Origin: an uncultured Eubacterium sp.
GTDB taxonomy: Bacteria; Bacillota; Clostridia; Lachnospirales; Lachnospiraceae
DNA length: 64,000 bases
Direction: 5' to 3'
Assembly: GCA_947088865.1 (NCBI GenBank)
Contig: CAMUHY010000004.1
Location: 1-64,000 of the forward strand
The notes beneath the pieces are model-generated. The model worked only from the letters and a program-made list of their open reading frames with translations. It searched no databases and had not been told where the DNA came from. Below, in pieces: positions 55,933 to 64,000 of this stretch; positions within the stretch are counted from its first letter, which is position 1, and the number at the start of each line of letters is the position of its first letter. A program made the position numbers and the translations under genes.

Positions 55933-55981
55933 TAAAGCGAATATTTACAATCCGCTTTGCTACTTGCTTGATGAGGTTAAA
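55933..55981 (+). repeat. Repeat family A, minimal form at a stop codon
   Basis: AAAGCGAATATTTACAATCC joins directly to GCTTTGCTACTTGCTTGATG and AGGTTAAA. The central part of the family is missing. Its final TTAA supplies the SUKH gene's stop codon on the other strand. Confidence 0.65.
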
Positions 55982-56639
55982 TAGCTTCTCCAATATCCGA
56001 CAACAAGCTTTCCATTCGCTCTAATTCTTCCTCAGAATTTGCCGCATACGTCATTTGAATATCATCTTCTCCATCCATATCCATCAATGCTATTCTGCAA
56101 TTATCATTGCCATATAATATAATCTCGTATTTTTTATCAATCCATCCCTTTATAGTTTCTGGTCTTTTTGTAAATCGTTCTTCTATCTTTTTTTGTTCTT
56201 CTCTTGATACAAAAAAAATATCTTCAGGATTATATTCAAGAGCAATACTTGCCTGGTAACCATACATAGCAACCATAAAATCCGACAATTTATCTGCGGC
56301 AAGATTCCATTCATTATCATCTATACTAATATATACAGGCGGGTCTATCAATGAAACATCCGATTTTTTAACAGCAGCTTGGCAAATCCCTTGATTTTCA
56401 TTAAAAAATGCTAAATAATTGTCATTTAATCGTGCGGGATACTTGTTGGGCAACATCAACTCATCCTGAAAAAATGAAAACGTTTTTCCATATTTTTTAT
56501 AAAAAAATTTTAAGGCTTCTGGCAATTCTCCAACACATTTGATAACATCGTCAAGTTCTTTGTTACTGTATCCACAAGGATTATTTTCATCAAACAATCT
56601 ACATATTTCTTTATATTTTCTTTTAATTTCTTCCATCAT
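55977..56639 (-). CDS. SMI1/KNR4 (SUKH) immunity-type protein
   Basis: About 220 residues. The SUKH pattern is readable: ELDDVIKCVGELPEALKFFYKKYG near residue 30 and LPNKYPARLND/YLAFFNENQG near 70, followed by PPVYISIDDNEW. SUKH proteins neutralise contact-dependent toxins or act as scaffolds. It starts at ATG 56639 with GGAGAGG upstream and lies 15 bases after the CbrC gene, so the two are co-transcribed. The stop codon falls in a family A repeat. No cognate toxin is visible. Confidence 0.8.
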   Translation of the reverse strand: MMEEIKRKYKEICRLFDENNPCGYSNKELDDVIKCVGELPEALKFFYKKYGKTFSFFQDELMLPNKYPARLNDNYLAFFNENQGICQAAVKKSDVSLIDPPVYISIDDNEWNLAADKLSDFMVAMYGYQASIALEYNPEDIFFVSREEQKKIEERFTKRPETIKGWIDKKYEIILYGNDNCRIALMDMDGEDDIQMTYAANSEEELERMESLLSDIGEAI

Positions 56640-56654
56640 TTTTAACCTCTCCAA

Positions 56655-57203
56655 TTAATCTGCATCAACCCATAACAAATGCTTTCCACAATGCAGACAT
56701 TGAAACAGATAACCTTGTATTGAACCGCCGTCTGTAACAGAACCATCCCGAATCCACTCTTTTGCTGTGTCATCTAACATATTATCATCTAAAACTTCCT
56801 CAAGAAGATTCATCTGCTTTAATTCTTTTGTTCCCACTCCACCTAAATAAGCGCAATAGTCGTCGCAATGCGCTCTCCAATACTCTTGCTGCCAACCGCA
56901 ATAACCTGGCGTTCTATGTATCAATTCATCTGTTTTTGCTTCGTCACTTACCTCATCTGTTGAATAGGCATCCTGAAATTCGCCATCAAACTTTTTAGCA
57001 GCCTCACCATTGGCAATACATTCTGGACAAAATATATCAATATCTTCTATGGAATAAAATGGTGCGTTATAACAAATCAATGTTTCTTTTCCGCAACAAT
57101 CGCATATAACTGGCTCATCTTCTTCAATAAATGCACCAGTATCTAAAGGGTTGGGATGATATTTAAACTTTGGCAGCCTGCTAATTAAATCTTCATTTTC
57201 CAT
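56655..57203 (-). CDS. CbrC family protein
   Basis: 182 residues. LPKFKYHPNPLDTGAFIEED begins the CbrC pattern, followed by CDCCGKET, the FYSIEDIDIFCPECIANGEAA motif and a tail HCGKHLLWVD. Four cysteine pairs suggest two zinc sites. CbrC in E. coli affects colicin tolerance. It lies in an operon with the SUKH gene downstream and the 105-residue gene upstream, on the same strand. ATG 57203 has GAAGGGAG upstream. Confidence 0.88.
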   Translation of the reverse strand: MENEDLISRLPKFKYHPNPLDTGAFIEEDEPVICDCCGKETLICYNAPFYSIEDIDIFCPECIANGEAAKKFDGEFQDAYSTDEVSDEAKTDELIHRTPGYCGWQQEYWRAHCDDYCAYLGGVGTKELKQMNLLEEVLDDNMLDDTAKEWIRDGSVTDGGSIQGYLFQCLHCGKHLLWVDAD

Positions 57204-57223
57204 CTTTACAACGACACTCCCTT

Positions 57224-57541
57224 CTAATCCTTTGGATATACTTTTTCACATTCCTCTAATTTTGCAATATCTTTTTGTGAAATATAAATTTCTGCTGTTT
57301 TAGACAAATCATTACCACATACTTTTTTCTTAGAAATATATTCAATTACTTTTGGATAATCTTCTTTAGCATGTTCGGTAGCTAACCATATTCCAACAAT
57401 GGTATTGGTTAAATAATCGTATCCATTATCGGTTACTTTATTTCTTGTATATTTCTCTAATTTTTCTGGTAATTCATAAAAAATACTTATCTCGGGATTT
57501 TCCATTTTTTGTGAATCCAACTTTACAATTATCGTCTCCAT
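57224..57541 (-). CDS. Small protein of unknown function
   Basis: 105 residues, mixed alpha/beta. YELPEKLEKYTRNK near 25 and the pattern of charged residues give no family. The gene begins after an AAAGG ribosome site that immediately follows a B/C repeat. It starts a unit with CbrC and SUKH (spacing 20 and 15 bases). Immunity-type function is a contextual guess. Confidence 0.6.
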   Translation of the reverse strand: METIIVKLDSQKMENPEISIFYELPEKLEKYTRNKVTDNGYDYLTNTIVGIWLATEHAKEDYPKVIEYISKKKVCGNDLSKTAEIYISQKDIAKLEECEKVYPKD

Positions 57542-57559
57542 AAACTGCCTTTCTTATTT

Positions 57560-57691
57560 TTATTTTTGCAAGCAACAAGCCCAGCAGACATGCTTGCGGC
57601 ATGTTTGCCTTTCCATTTGGCGACTGCCGCAAGGGGCAAATACCATAGCGTCCTTTGGACGCATTGTAGCTCTGCTATGGGGTATTTGACT
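57560..57691 (-). repeat. Repeat element B/C, copy 2
   Basis: Read on the minus strand, the order is B then C exactly as at 12920-13060: TCAAATACCCCATAGC, GCGTCCAAAGGACGC, GGTATTTG, GGCAAACATGCCGCAAGCATG split here as GGCAAACATGCC and GCAAGCATG, then GCTGGGCTTGTTGCTTGC. It overlaps the SUKH gene's last codons at one end and abuts the next gene's ribosome site at the other. Confidence 0.8.
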
Positions 57692-58316
57692 CATCTTTTA
57701 AAATACCTGCAATTTCAGCATAACCAAAAAAATCATCATCATCTAACTCTAATGTTCTATCTACATAATACTCTAACCAATCCAGAAAATCCATTGTTTT
57801 GCCATTTTTAGGGTTAATTAAAGGAAGCGTTCCTGCATCATTGGCAAAATCAAAATACCAAACGGTACCATACGTTTCTTCATCTTCCGAGTTTACTATA
57901 AGAATACTATCCATTCCACAGCCTTCCGTACATAATGGAACAAATCCACAATCTAAATTCTCATAAATTTTATCACATTCCTCATCATCTAACTGTTCTA
58001 TCTCTTCATAAAGAAGAGGCTTTCTTACTGTTGCAATAAATGGCTTATCAAATGCTGGGCGTTTTATACTTTTGTCGAACAAACTATAAAGCCCATAAAA
58101 CGGCTGGGTTCCTGCACTGGCAACCGTTGTAATAAATCTTCTATAATCGGGTGGCAGTTTAATACCATTCTTTTCTTCAAACTTAGCTACTCTTTCTTCT
58201 TTAAAAGGCTTGTCCCATTTTGGAGGAAATTCTCCACAACTATATTCAGGATTCTTTGAAGCAGAAAGTTCCTCCATTTTTTTCATAATCACTTTAATTC
58301 TCTCATCAATATCCAT
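57675..58316 (-). CDS. SMI1/KNR4 (SUKH) immunity-type protein
   Basis: About 213 residues. The SUKH core is clear: RVAKFEEKNGIKLPPDYRRF near 50, FITTVASAGTQPFYGLYSL near 65 and VPLCTEGCGMDSILIVN near 120, then GTVWYFDF. ATG 58316 follows GAGG; ATG 58328 is an alternative. The C-terminal residues and the TAG stop lie inside repeat B/C (TCA AAT ACC CCA TAG). No toxin gene is adjacent. It is on the same strand as the CbrC/SUKH unit but separated from it by the repeat. Confidence 0.85.
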   Translation of the reverse strand: MDIDERIKVIMKKMEELSASKNPEYSCGEFPPKWDKPFKEERVAKFEEKNGIKLPPDYRRFITTVASAGTQPFYGLYSLFDKSIKRPAFDKPFIATVRKPLLYEEIEQLDDEECDKIYENLDCGFVPLCTEGCGMDSILIVNSEDEETYGTVWYFDFANDAGTLPLINPKNGKTMDFLDWLEYYVDRTLELDDDDFFGYAEIAGILKDESNTP

Positions 58317-58372
58317 TTTAAACCTCATTTCTGTGTTATTTTTAACGTTCTTTTTTCTTATATATTTTTGTT

Positions 58373-58753
58373 TTATCTACCACCAATTACTGCAAATTCA
58401 AAATTCTTACACGTAACTATATACGCCCAATCATATGTTTCTATTATTATAGTTCTTAAATCTATTTTATCATTCGATATATCCAACACTTCCGAAAAAC
58501 TGCTTGGCGTCTCTATTTTTTTCTTATAAAAATCCTCAATATTTATAGCACTATATTCTTTCACTCCCTTTATCGTTAAACGATACTTATACCATTTATA
58601 TTCTGAAGACTTTTTCTCACACCACTTTGCATATACCTCCCCCAGTAATATCAATATATTATTTTCTTGTTGAAATGAATCCAAATAAATTGCGTCTCTT
58701 TTTGCCTCAATATAGCCAACTTCTGTACGAATTTTTTTGTATATACTTTCCAT
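58373..58753 (-). CDS. Unknown small protein, immunity-type context
   Basis: 126 residues with a short aromatic-rich core (EYKWYKYRLTIKGVKEYSAI). I do not recognise the family. AGGAAG precedes the ATG. It lies between two immunity-type genes on the same strand, 56 bases upstream of the SUKH gene. A toxin-binding role is only a contextual guess. Confidence 0.6.
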   Translation of the reverse strand: MESIYKKIRTEVGYIEAKRDAIYLDSFQQENNILILLGEVYAKWCEKKSSEYKWYKYRLTIKGVKEYSAINIEDFYKKKIETPSSFSEVLDISNDKIDLRTIIIETYDWAYIVTCKNFEFAVIGGR

Positions 58754-58831
58754 TTTATTAACTTCCTAATATATCTCTAAACTTGCAGTGTTCGCTCTCT
58801 GTTAAATATAAATTTATTAATAACTTAAGAT

Positions 58832-59365
58832 TTATGATGTCTCAAAATTCACCCAATTTTTAAACAGCGTGCCGCACTTTTCACACTGAATATCTATATT
58901 TATCCAATTAAATGCATCAACAAAATCGTCTATAACATACCTTTCTTCTAAATATAAATCTTCAACTACTTCTTCCTGAAACTGCTCCATATCTTCTAAT
59001 TCTAACCCAATCTGGACTTGGAAACAATCATGTTTACATACAGGACAAAAATAGGATTCTAAATCAACGCCATCAACAGCTATTCCCTCATGGCATACAA
59101 ACCCATTATATCCATGTTTGGACATATCAAATAAATCATAGTCTGCACCACAGGAAGAACAAATGCCACAAACTCTAAATCCCCAATCATTCTTATACCG
59201 CTTTATAGCAACATAATTGTCATGTTGATTAGCATATATCTTTAACTTTATTGAATCACACCCACATGTACATTGTATTTTTCCATCAAGCTCATTGCTA
59301 TTTATATCAAATTCCGCTTCGTCAACCTGTAAAATGTTTTTTAAATGAGTTGGTATTGGTAACAT
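58832..59365 (-). CDS. Multi-zinc-ribbon protein
   Basis: 177 residues with three cysteine-pair groups: CTCGC near 31, CGICSSCGADYD near 68, CPVCKHDC near 112 and CEKCGTLF near 161. Zinc ribbons of this spacing usually bind nucleic acid or stabilise protein folds. A family name is not recognised. GGAGG lies upstream of ATG 59365. It lies 24 bases after the Imm26-like gene and shares its direction. Confidence 0.7.
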   Translation of the reverse strand: MLPIPTHLKNILQVDEAEFDINSNELDGKIQCTCGCDSIKLKIYANQHDNYVAIKRYKNDWGFRVCGICSSCGADYDLFDMSKHGYNGFVCHEGIAVDGVDLESYFCPVCKHDCFQVQIGLELEDMEQFQEEVVEDLYLEERYVIDDFVDAFNWINIDIQCEKCGTLFKNWVNFETS

Positions 59366-59389
59366 AAATCCTCCTATTCCATACTATCT

Positions 59390-60940
59390 TTACCAATCTT
59401 CACGCATTTCATCGAGCCAATCAAGCACTTGTTCTAATGAAACTTCCTTGCAGACAGGCAACTTCTTTTTTACACAATGTTGATATATAGTTTCAAGTGC
59501 TTTAAATAAATCATCACGTTCTTGAGTCTCTATAAATAAATCATATTTTTCATTTAATTTATTAAGTGTACCAGCAAATTTTTGTACTGCCATATAGATA
59601 TCTTTCTTATTATCAGCAGCTAAAAACTGTTCCAATGTTTTTTTATACTGCTTTTCAACTGCCTGATAGGCTTCTGTTGGTATAAATTCGTTGCCATCCC
59701 AATGACGTAATGGATTTTCAAGATTTTTCTCGAGCCAATCCTTCTTTCTAAGTTTACCTACCTCAAAAAAATCCATTTTTTTCTTTAATACATCTTTTGC
59801 ATAGACGCCTGCTTCATATGGAATACTCTCAAGATTTAAATAATGTAAATTTGGCAGTTCATCCAATACCGCAAAGTCGATTTCTGAATATCCAAACATA
59901 TCCACCAATGCAAGACTTTTTAATTTTTTCAATTCTCTTATCATATAAAATTCTGTTATTACGCCTGGATATCCTATAAGAGTCAATTTTTCAATATCTG
60001 GATACTGACAAACAATGTCCCTCATGGATATATTTTTGATAGTGTCAATATTTAATTGTCGCACTTTTTTCATACCATAATTGCGTATACCATATTTATC
60101 GGATTGCTGTATAAAGATAATAGGATTTTTACAAAAACTATCATCAATTTTTAAACGAATATTTATATCACCACACAATTCTAGGCTTGTTGCTGTTTGA
60201 GGAAGAATAATACGCTTAATATTGGTAACATCTGCTTTTATTGAAACAAAACAAGAATAACTTAAATCAATAACATCCAACTCATTGCTATTTTCTGTCT
60301 TTGTAATATCAATACTCCTTACAAGTGGCGCACTATGAGTTGCTAATGAAAGCTCCATTATATAAGGATAATTTGATGTAATCTGTACAGAATTTACACA
60401 AGGAAATTCATGTAAAACAACGTTTTCTTCCATCGCCATAAGCTCTTTTATCCCAAGTGTCTGCACTCTTCGATAAATACTTAATTTTTTTCCGGACTTG
60501 CCAACTTCATAGGATTCACCGCTTGTCCTATATTTCTTATAACGTATATTAAAATCCTCACCGAGCGATTTCCAAAATTCTTCTTGTATATATTCATGCC
60601 CTCTGCTAAAATCCGATGAAAATGTATGACATTTTTTGTAATCTGCAATAGGCGCGCAAATTCCACAAAAAATAAAATCTGCCGGAATCTTATCATTGGA
60701 TATATACGATATTGCGAGCGTATGATGATATCTGTAACGCTCCATATATAATGGCTTTAAATCAGACAATTGTTGATTTGTTGGCGGCTGTACTTCAAGA
60801 TAATCAAGTGCAACATAACAAATACTATTCTCTTTTTTATCTGTCTTTAAAATTTGATAAGCGCCATATTTTTTCAAATCTTCTATGTATAATGAATAAA
60901 CACCATTTTCGACAGGTTCTTGTGGTAATTTTTTGTCCAT
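59390..60940 (-). CDS. Imm26-like protein with leucine-rich middle and helical C-terminus
   Basis: 516 residues. Residues about 8-100 have the Imm26-like pattern (GVYSLYIEDLKKYGAYQILK and AISYISNDKIPADFIFCGI). Residues about 175-370 contain leucine-rich-repeat-like units (IEKLTLIGYPGVITEF, LKSLALVDMFG, LHYLNLESIP). The last ~140 residues are helical and end in CKEVSLEQVLDWLDEMRED, which resembles the tail of several immunity-associated proteins. It would bind a toxin or other partner. ATG 60940 follows AAAGGGG. Confidence 0.65.
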   Translation of the reverse strand: MDKKLPQEPVENGVYSLYIEDLKKYGAYQILKTDKKENSICYVALDYLEVQPPTNQQLSDLKPLYMERYRYHHTLAISYISNDKIPADFIFCGICAPIADYKKCHTFSSDFSRGHEYIQEEFWKSLGEDFNIRYKKYRTSGESYEVGKSGKKLSIYRRVQTLGIKELMAMEENVVLHEFPCVNSVQITSNYPYIMELSLATHSAPLVRSIDITKTENSNELDVIDLSYSCFVSIKADVTNIKRIILPQTATSLELCGDINIRLKIDDSFCKNPIIFIQQSDKYGIRNYGMKKVRQLNIDTIKNISMRDIVCQYPDIEKLTLIGYPGVITEFYMIRELKKLKSLALVDMFGYSEIDFAVLDELPNLHYLNLESIPYEAGVYAKDVLKKKMDFFEVGKLRKKDWLEKNLENPLRHWDGNEFIPTEAYQAVEKQYKKTLEQFLAADNKKDIYMAVQKFAGTLNKLNEKYDLFIETQERDDLFKALETIYQHCVKKKLPVCKEVSLEQVLDWLDEMREDW

Positions 60941-61033
60941 TATTCCCCTTTCTTCTAACTAGACAAATACCAAACATATCATTAACCTAACTAATACTTA
61001 CAAATATAAAATTTTGTAACATTGGGGGTTAAT

Positions 61034-61781
61034 TCAGACAAATATCCATTCATATAATATTCCATACAATTCTCTTATATAATATGTTGGAAACAAAAAT
61101 ATAAATGTATTGGCAGGTATAGCTGCCGCCTGATAACCAAATGATTCTGCAATTTTCAATGCCCTATACGCGTGAAATTCATTTGTCACAATCCCAATTT
61201 TGTCACTTAAATGCTGTTGTATAATAATATCATGTGAAAAAGCGATATTTTCTTTAGTAGATGTAGATTTATCTTCCATATATAACCGATTTGCATCAAT
61301 ACCATGTTCTATAAGATAGGAAAACATACACTCCGCTTCTGAAATCTCCTCATCAGCACCCTGTCCGCCGGAAAGCACCGCAACCGAGTCTCTATGTTCA
61401 CTTAGATAGCGAAATGCCGCCTCTAATCGTTCCTCTAGCATGGTACTTGGCTGCCTTCCTACCACTCTGCAGCCTAAAACAATAAGAGTCTTTGGTTCAT
61501 ATGGTTTCTTCGTTGCTGCATATATCATAAAACCAGTACAAACAACAACTATGATAAAAATAATACTAATTATTGATAAAATAATTATTTTTACAGGCTT
61601 ATTTAATTTCTGCTCTATTTTTTCTTGAAATATAGCATAAAGCAATATTGCCAAACACACAACAAAACCTGTAATGTTGCCAATATTTCTAGTTCCAAAT
61701 GTAAGATATGGTCCTATAAATAATAGACAACCTATTATTCCAACAATAAAACATATCGTCCGTATTACTTTTTTAATCATA
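61034..61781 (-). CDS. DUF218 (YdcF/SanA-like) membrane protein
   Basis: About 248 residues. Three hydrophobic segments lie in residues 5-95, then the DUF218 fold: LIVLGCRVVGRQPST near 100, VLSGGQGADEEISEAECM near 138, STSTKENIAFS near 175 and IVTNEFHAYRALKIAE near 198. YdcF-type proteins occur beside cell-envelope genes and SanA affects vancomycin tolerance in E. coli. ATG 61781 overlaps the upstream gene's region by none; GGAG lies ten bases before it. It is 16 bases after the DUF1963 gene and likely in its operon. Confidence 0.85.
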
Positions 61782-61797
61782 AAAAGTGTACTCCATC

Positions 61798-62718
61798 TTA
61801 ACAGCAATCCCAATTATATAATATATCATTAAAATTTTTATTCTTTAAATCTTCGTGATTAATAAAGAAATTGCCAATTCCACAATCGCCCCACAACACG
61901 CATTCATCTTCACCATAATCGGAATCAATCTGAAGTAAGACAATATCATATTTTTGTAATTTTTTATTGCCTCCTCTTGGGTCAAATTGAGTAAAGTCGG
62001 CATATCCCATCATATGATGCTGATATTTTCCCAACTCTTCTTTTTCTTCCTCTCGTTCTTCTTCCATCTCATCAATCATTTCATAAATATCATCATCTAA
62101 AATATCATACATGCAGTAATCTTGTGGAACAACAATTTCAAACTTTTCTTTTAACAATTGGATAAACAACTTATCCCATTGATAATTACTCATGTCAAGC
62201 GAAGTCTCGTCTATATACAAATCAATTGCTGTCGTTTTTAATATTGGCGTACAATCTTTGTCAACATCATCTGTTGTCTTAATATTTAATGCTCTTATCT
62301 GTTCTTCTGTTACGCTTCTGTCAATCGTTTCATGGTAGACAACCTTATACCCTTTGTTGTTTTTTAAATCACATCCTGTATCCGCATCAAAATCAAATCC
62401 ATATAAATCATCTACTGCATGGAAAAATTGAAGCATCCCTTTTTGTGGAAGCTCAATTCCATCACTGTTATTAAGACGTTTTAAACCATCCAGATTAATC
62501 TGTGCAAGCAACACTAAACTATCACCATTTTCATCTCTTGGATATTCTTTGCTCAAGTCCCAATAAGGAAGCCCTCCAAACTTATCATCAAAAAGACCTG
62601 CTTCTCTTTCATGATTAACCACAATATGATACTCATTTTTTGTCGTTCTTTCCTCAATGTCTTTTATAATGCTTAATGCTTGTTCTTTTGTGATATTAAA
62701 TTCTTTGTCTTTTTCCAT
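61798..62718 (-). CDS. DUF1963 (YwqG) protein
   Basis: About 306 residues. The YwqG pattern is readable: KFGGLPYWDLSKEYPRDENG near 50, LVLLAQINLDGL near 72 and LQFFHAVDDLYGFDFD near 98, then VVYHE, HHMMGYADFTQFDPR near 230 and LLQIDSDYGEDECVLWGDCG, then IGNFF near 270. DUF1963 is one of the families found in polyimmunity loci. ATG 62718 follows AAAGG. It heads the unit that continues with the DUF218 gene. A family A repeat lies just upstream. Confidence 0.88.
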   Translation of the reverse strand: MEKDKEFNITKEQALSIIKDIEERTTKNEYHIVVNHEREAGLFDDKFGGLPYWDLSKEYPRDENGDSLVLLAQINLDGLKRLNNSDGIELPQKGMLQFFHAVDDLYGFDFDADTGCDLKNNKGYKVVYHETIDRSVTEEQIRALNIKTTDDVDKDCTPILKTTAIDLYIDETSLDMSNYQWDKLFIQLLKEKFEIVVPQDYCMYDILDDDIYEMIDEMEEEREEEKEELGKYQHHMMGYADFTQFDPRGGNKKLQKYDIVLLQIDSDYGEDECVLWGDCGIGNFFINHEDLKNKNFNDILYNWDCC

Positions 62719-62765
62719 ATAAATGACCATACCTTTCTATTAATCTGTAAATTTAATGAAGACAG

Positions 62766-62803
62766 TTAAGCGGATATTCGCAATCCGCTACGCTACTTGC
62801 ACA
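62766..62803 (+). repeat. Repeat family A, left-end fragment
   Basis: TTAAGCGGATATTCGCAATC then CGCTACGCTACTTGC is the left hairpin only; the right end is lost. It lies between the DUF1963 and cysE genes. Confidence 0.65.
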
Positions 62804-62827
62804 TAGGACTAAATTGTTCATTTATTA

Positions 62828-63727
62828 TCAAGTCTTTCTGCTTTTTAACATTAATTCAGGAATGTAAGCAGATACTTTTGTGTTTGGTGGTATGGATTCT
62901 GTTACAAAAGAGTTACCTGCCACCACAGAATTTTGCCCAACTACCGTTTCACCGCCTAAAATGGTAGCATTTGCATAGATAACAACATTATCCTCAATCG
63001 TAGGATGTCTCTTTACCCCCGAAAGCGCCTGCCCTTGACTGAGCGATAATGCGCCAAGCGTAACACCCTGATATAATTTTACATGTTTGCCTATAACGGT
63101 TGTCTCTCCGATAACAATTCCTGTTCCATGGTCTATAAAAAAATACTCTCCAATCGTTGCGCCTGGATTAATATCAATCCCTGTTTTGCCGTGTGCATGT
63201 TCTGTCATAATTCTTGGAATAAAAGGAACTTGTAATTGATAAAGTTCATGTGCAACGCGATATACAAAGATTGCATATATGCCTGGATATGAAAAAATAA
63301 TCTCCTCTCTGCTGTTTGCTGCGGGGTCTCCCTCTAATTCAGCCTCAATATCTTTTAATATAAGCTGTTGAATGGTAGGGATTTGTTCTAGGAAATTTAA
63401 TGTCAATTCCTGCGCCATCTTTTCAATATCTGACTGTTGTTTTTCTAATGTATGATACGATAAAGCCACATAAATTTGCTTATAAAGCTTTTCATATATT
63501 CCTGCAAGCGTATTGCCCGCAAAACTATTTAAAGAGACATAGGCTGTATTTTCCGTGCCAAAATATCCAGGAAATATAATTCTTCTCATCTCATTAAGGA
63601 TATCAATAATCTCTTCTCTTTTTGGAAGATGTTGGTCAACTTCAAATTCAAAAAGCCCCTGTTTTTTATAATTATCACTTAATCTATCTGCAATCTGTGT
63701 AATTTGATTTTTTATATTATATTCCAT
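62828..63727 (-). CDS. cysE: Serine O-acetyltransferase
   Basis: 299 residues. The left-handed beta-helix repeats (HAHGKTGIDINPGATIGEYF, FIDHGTGIVIGETTVIGKHV, QGVTLGA, KRHPTIEDNVVIYANATILG) form the C-terminal half, and the SAT-type helical N-terminus precedes them. It makes O-acetylserine for cysteine synthesis. The catalytic His in TEHAHG and DHGTG is kept. GAGAG precedes the ATG. Its companion cysteine synthase is not in the window. With metY it marks a sulfur-assimilation capacity. Confidence 0.93.
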   Translation of the reverse strand: MEYNIKNQITQIADRLSDNYKKQGLFEFEVDQHLPKREEIIDILNEMRRIIFPGYFGTENTAYVSLNSFAGNTLAGIYEKLYKQIYVALSYHTLEKQQSDIEKMAQELTLNFLEQIPTIQQLILKDIEAELEGDPAANSREEIIFSYPGIYAIFVYRVAHELYQLQVPFIPRIMTEHAHGKTGIDINPGATIGEYFFIDHGTGIVIGETTVIGKHVKLYQGVTLGALSLSQGQALSGVKRHPTIEDNVVIYANATILGGETVVGQNSVVAGNSFVTESIPPNTKVSAYIPELMLKSRKT

Positions 63728-63782
63728 AATAATCTCTCATTCTTACTAAATTTGTGAAAAAAACAGCCTATCATTGTTTTTA

Positions 63783-63885
63783 TGAAGCAAATATTCGCAA
63801 TGCTCTTTGTCGCTTGCTTAAACTATCTTGCTGCCCCGCAACATTTTTCAACAGACAAGCCTAATTTTTTTGATGAGATTAAAAC
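63783..63885 (+). repeat. Repeat family A, decayed full-length copy
   Basis: It begins GAAGCAAATATTCGCAATGC and ends GATGAGATTAAA. The left hairpin has lost pairing and the right stem is gone. It lies upstream of cysE, at the window's right end. Confidence 0.55.
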
Positions 63886-64000
63886 AAACTTGTTCGATGA
63901 AAAAATCCTTTTACATCATCAACATATCTTTTATTATATTTATATAGTACGATATATCACTATTTGTATTATTATATAATGCGAACATTTGTTTGTCAAT

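Overview
The window is AT-rich Gram-positive DNA, most likely from a Clostridia-class anaerobe close to the Lachnospiraceae. The grounds are the low GC, strong GGAGG-type ribosome binding sites, use of TTG and GTG starts, a pyruvate formate-lyase activase, a FliB-type flagellin methylase, chemoreceptors and DUF5662. This assignment is by family recognition only. No rRNA, tRNA, CRISPR array or intact insertion sequence was seen.

Region 1 (about 1-5.2 kb) looks like plasmid or integrated-element DNA. A two-winged-helix-like protein (101-1279) is transcribed away from a block of seven direct 24-26 bp iteron-like repeats plus inverted half copies (1343-1812). Next come a 2H phosphoesterase, a 462-residue protein with a possible initiator-like C-terminus, and a tyrosine recombinase.

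Region 2 (about 5.2-31 kb) is mostly housekeeping: FliB, TrpD, a methyltransferase, a hybrid histidine kinase, an AI-2E-type exporter, a GltD-like oxidoreductase, MetY, MATE, a chemoreceptor, Rrf2-MnmA, a ThiE-HAD fusion, a pyrophosphatase-like/Nudix fusion, GltX and PflA. Between GltX and PflA lies a co-directional set: a RelA/SpoT-domain protein with a long extra C-terminus, an AbrB-type antitoxin and a PIN toxin, running into gltX.

Region 3 (about 31-63 kb) is accessory DNA: an Hsp90-like ATPase and many small immunity-type or DUF proteins (DUF4253, DUF6688-like, two SUKH, CbrC, Imm26-like, DUF1963, DUF434, DUF4291, leucine-rich repeats). It also holds an overlapping AAA-ATPase / nuclease-like pair, a MoxR ATPase with a metallopeptidase-VWA partner, an AraC regulator beside an ABC exporter, and finally CysE. 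The SUKH/Imm26/DUF1963 stretch looks like a polyimmunity locus without visible toxin genes.

The window is dotted with short structured repeats that no gene explains. Family A has end hairpins reminiscent of IS200/IS605-derived mini-elements. Family B/C is a mosaic of palindromes. Family E and motif F lie directly upstream of genes and carry the Shine-Dalgarno sequence. Small REP palindromes also occur. Several repeats form the stop codon of the gene they abut. Other notable points are a G9 tract placed between possible -35 and -10 elements (possible phase variation) and a gene split by a one-base frameshift at about 34.0 kb. Most genes from 7.6 kb onward are on the minus strand.
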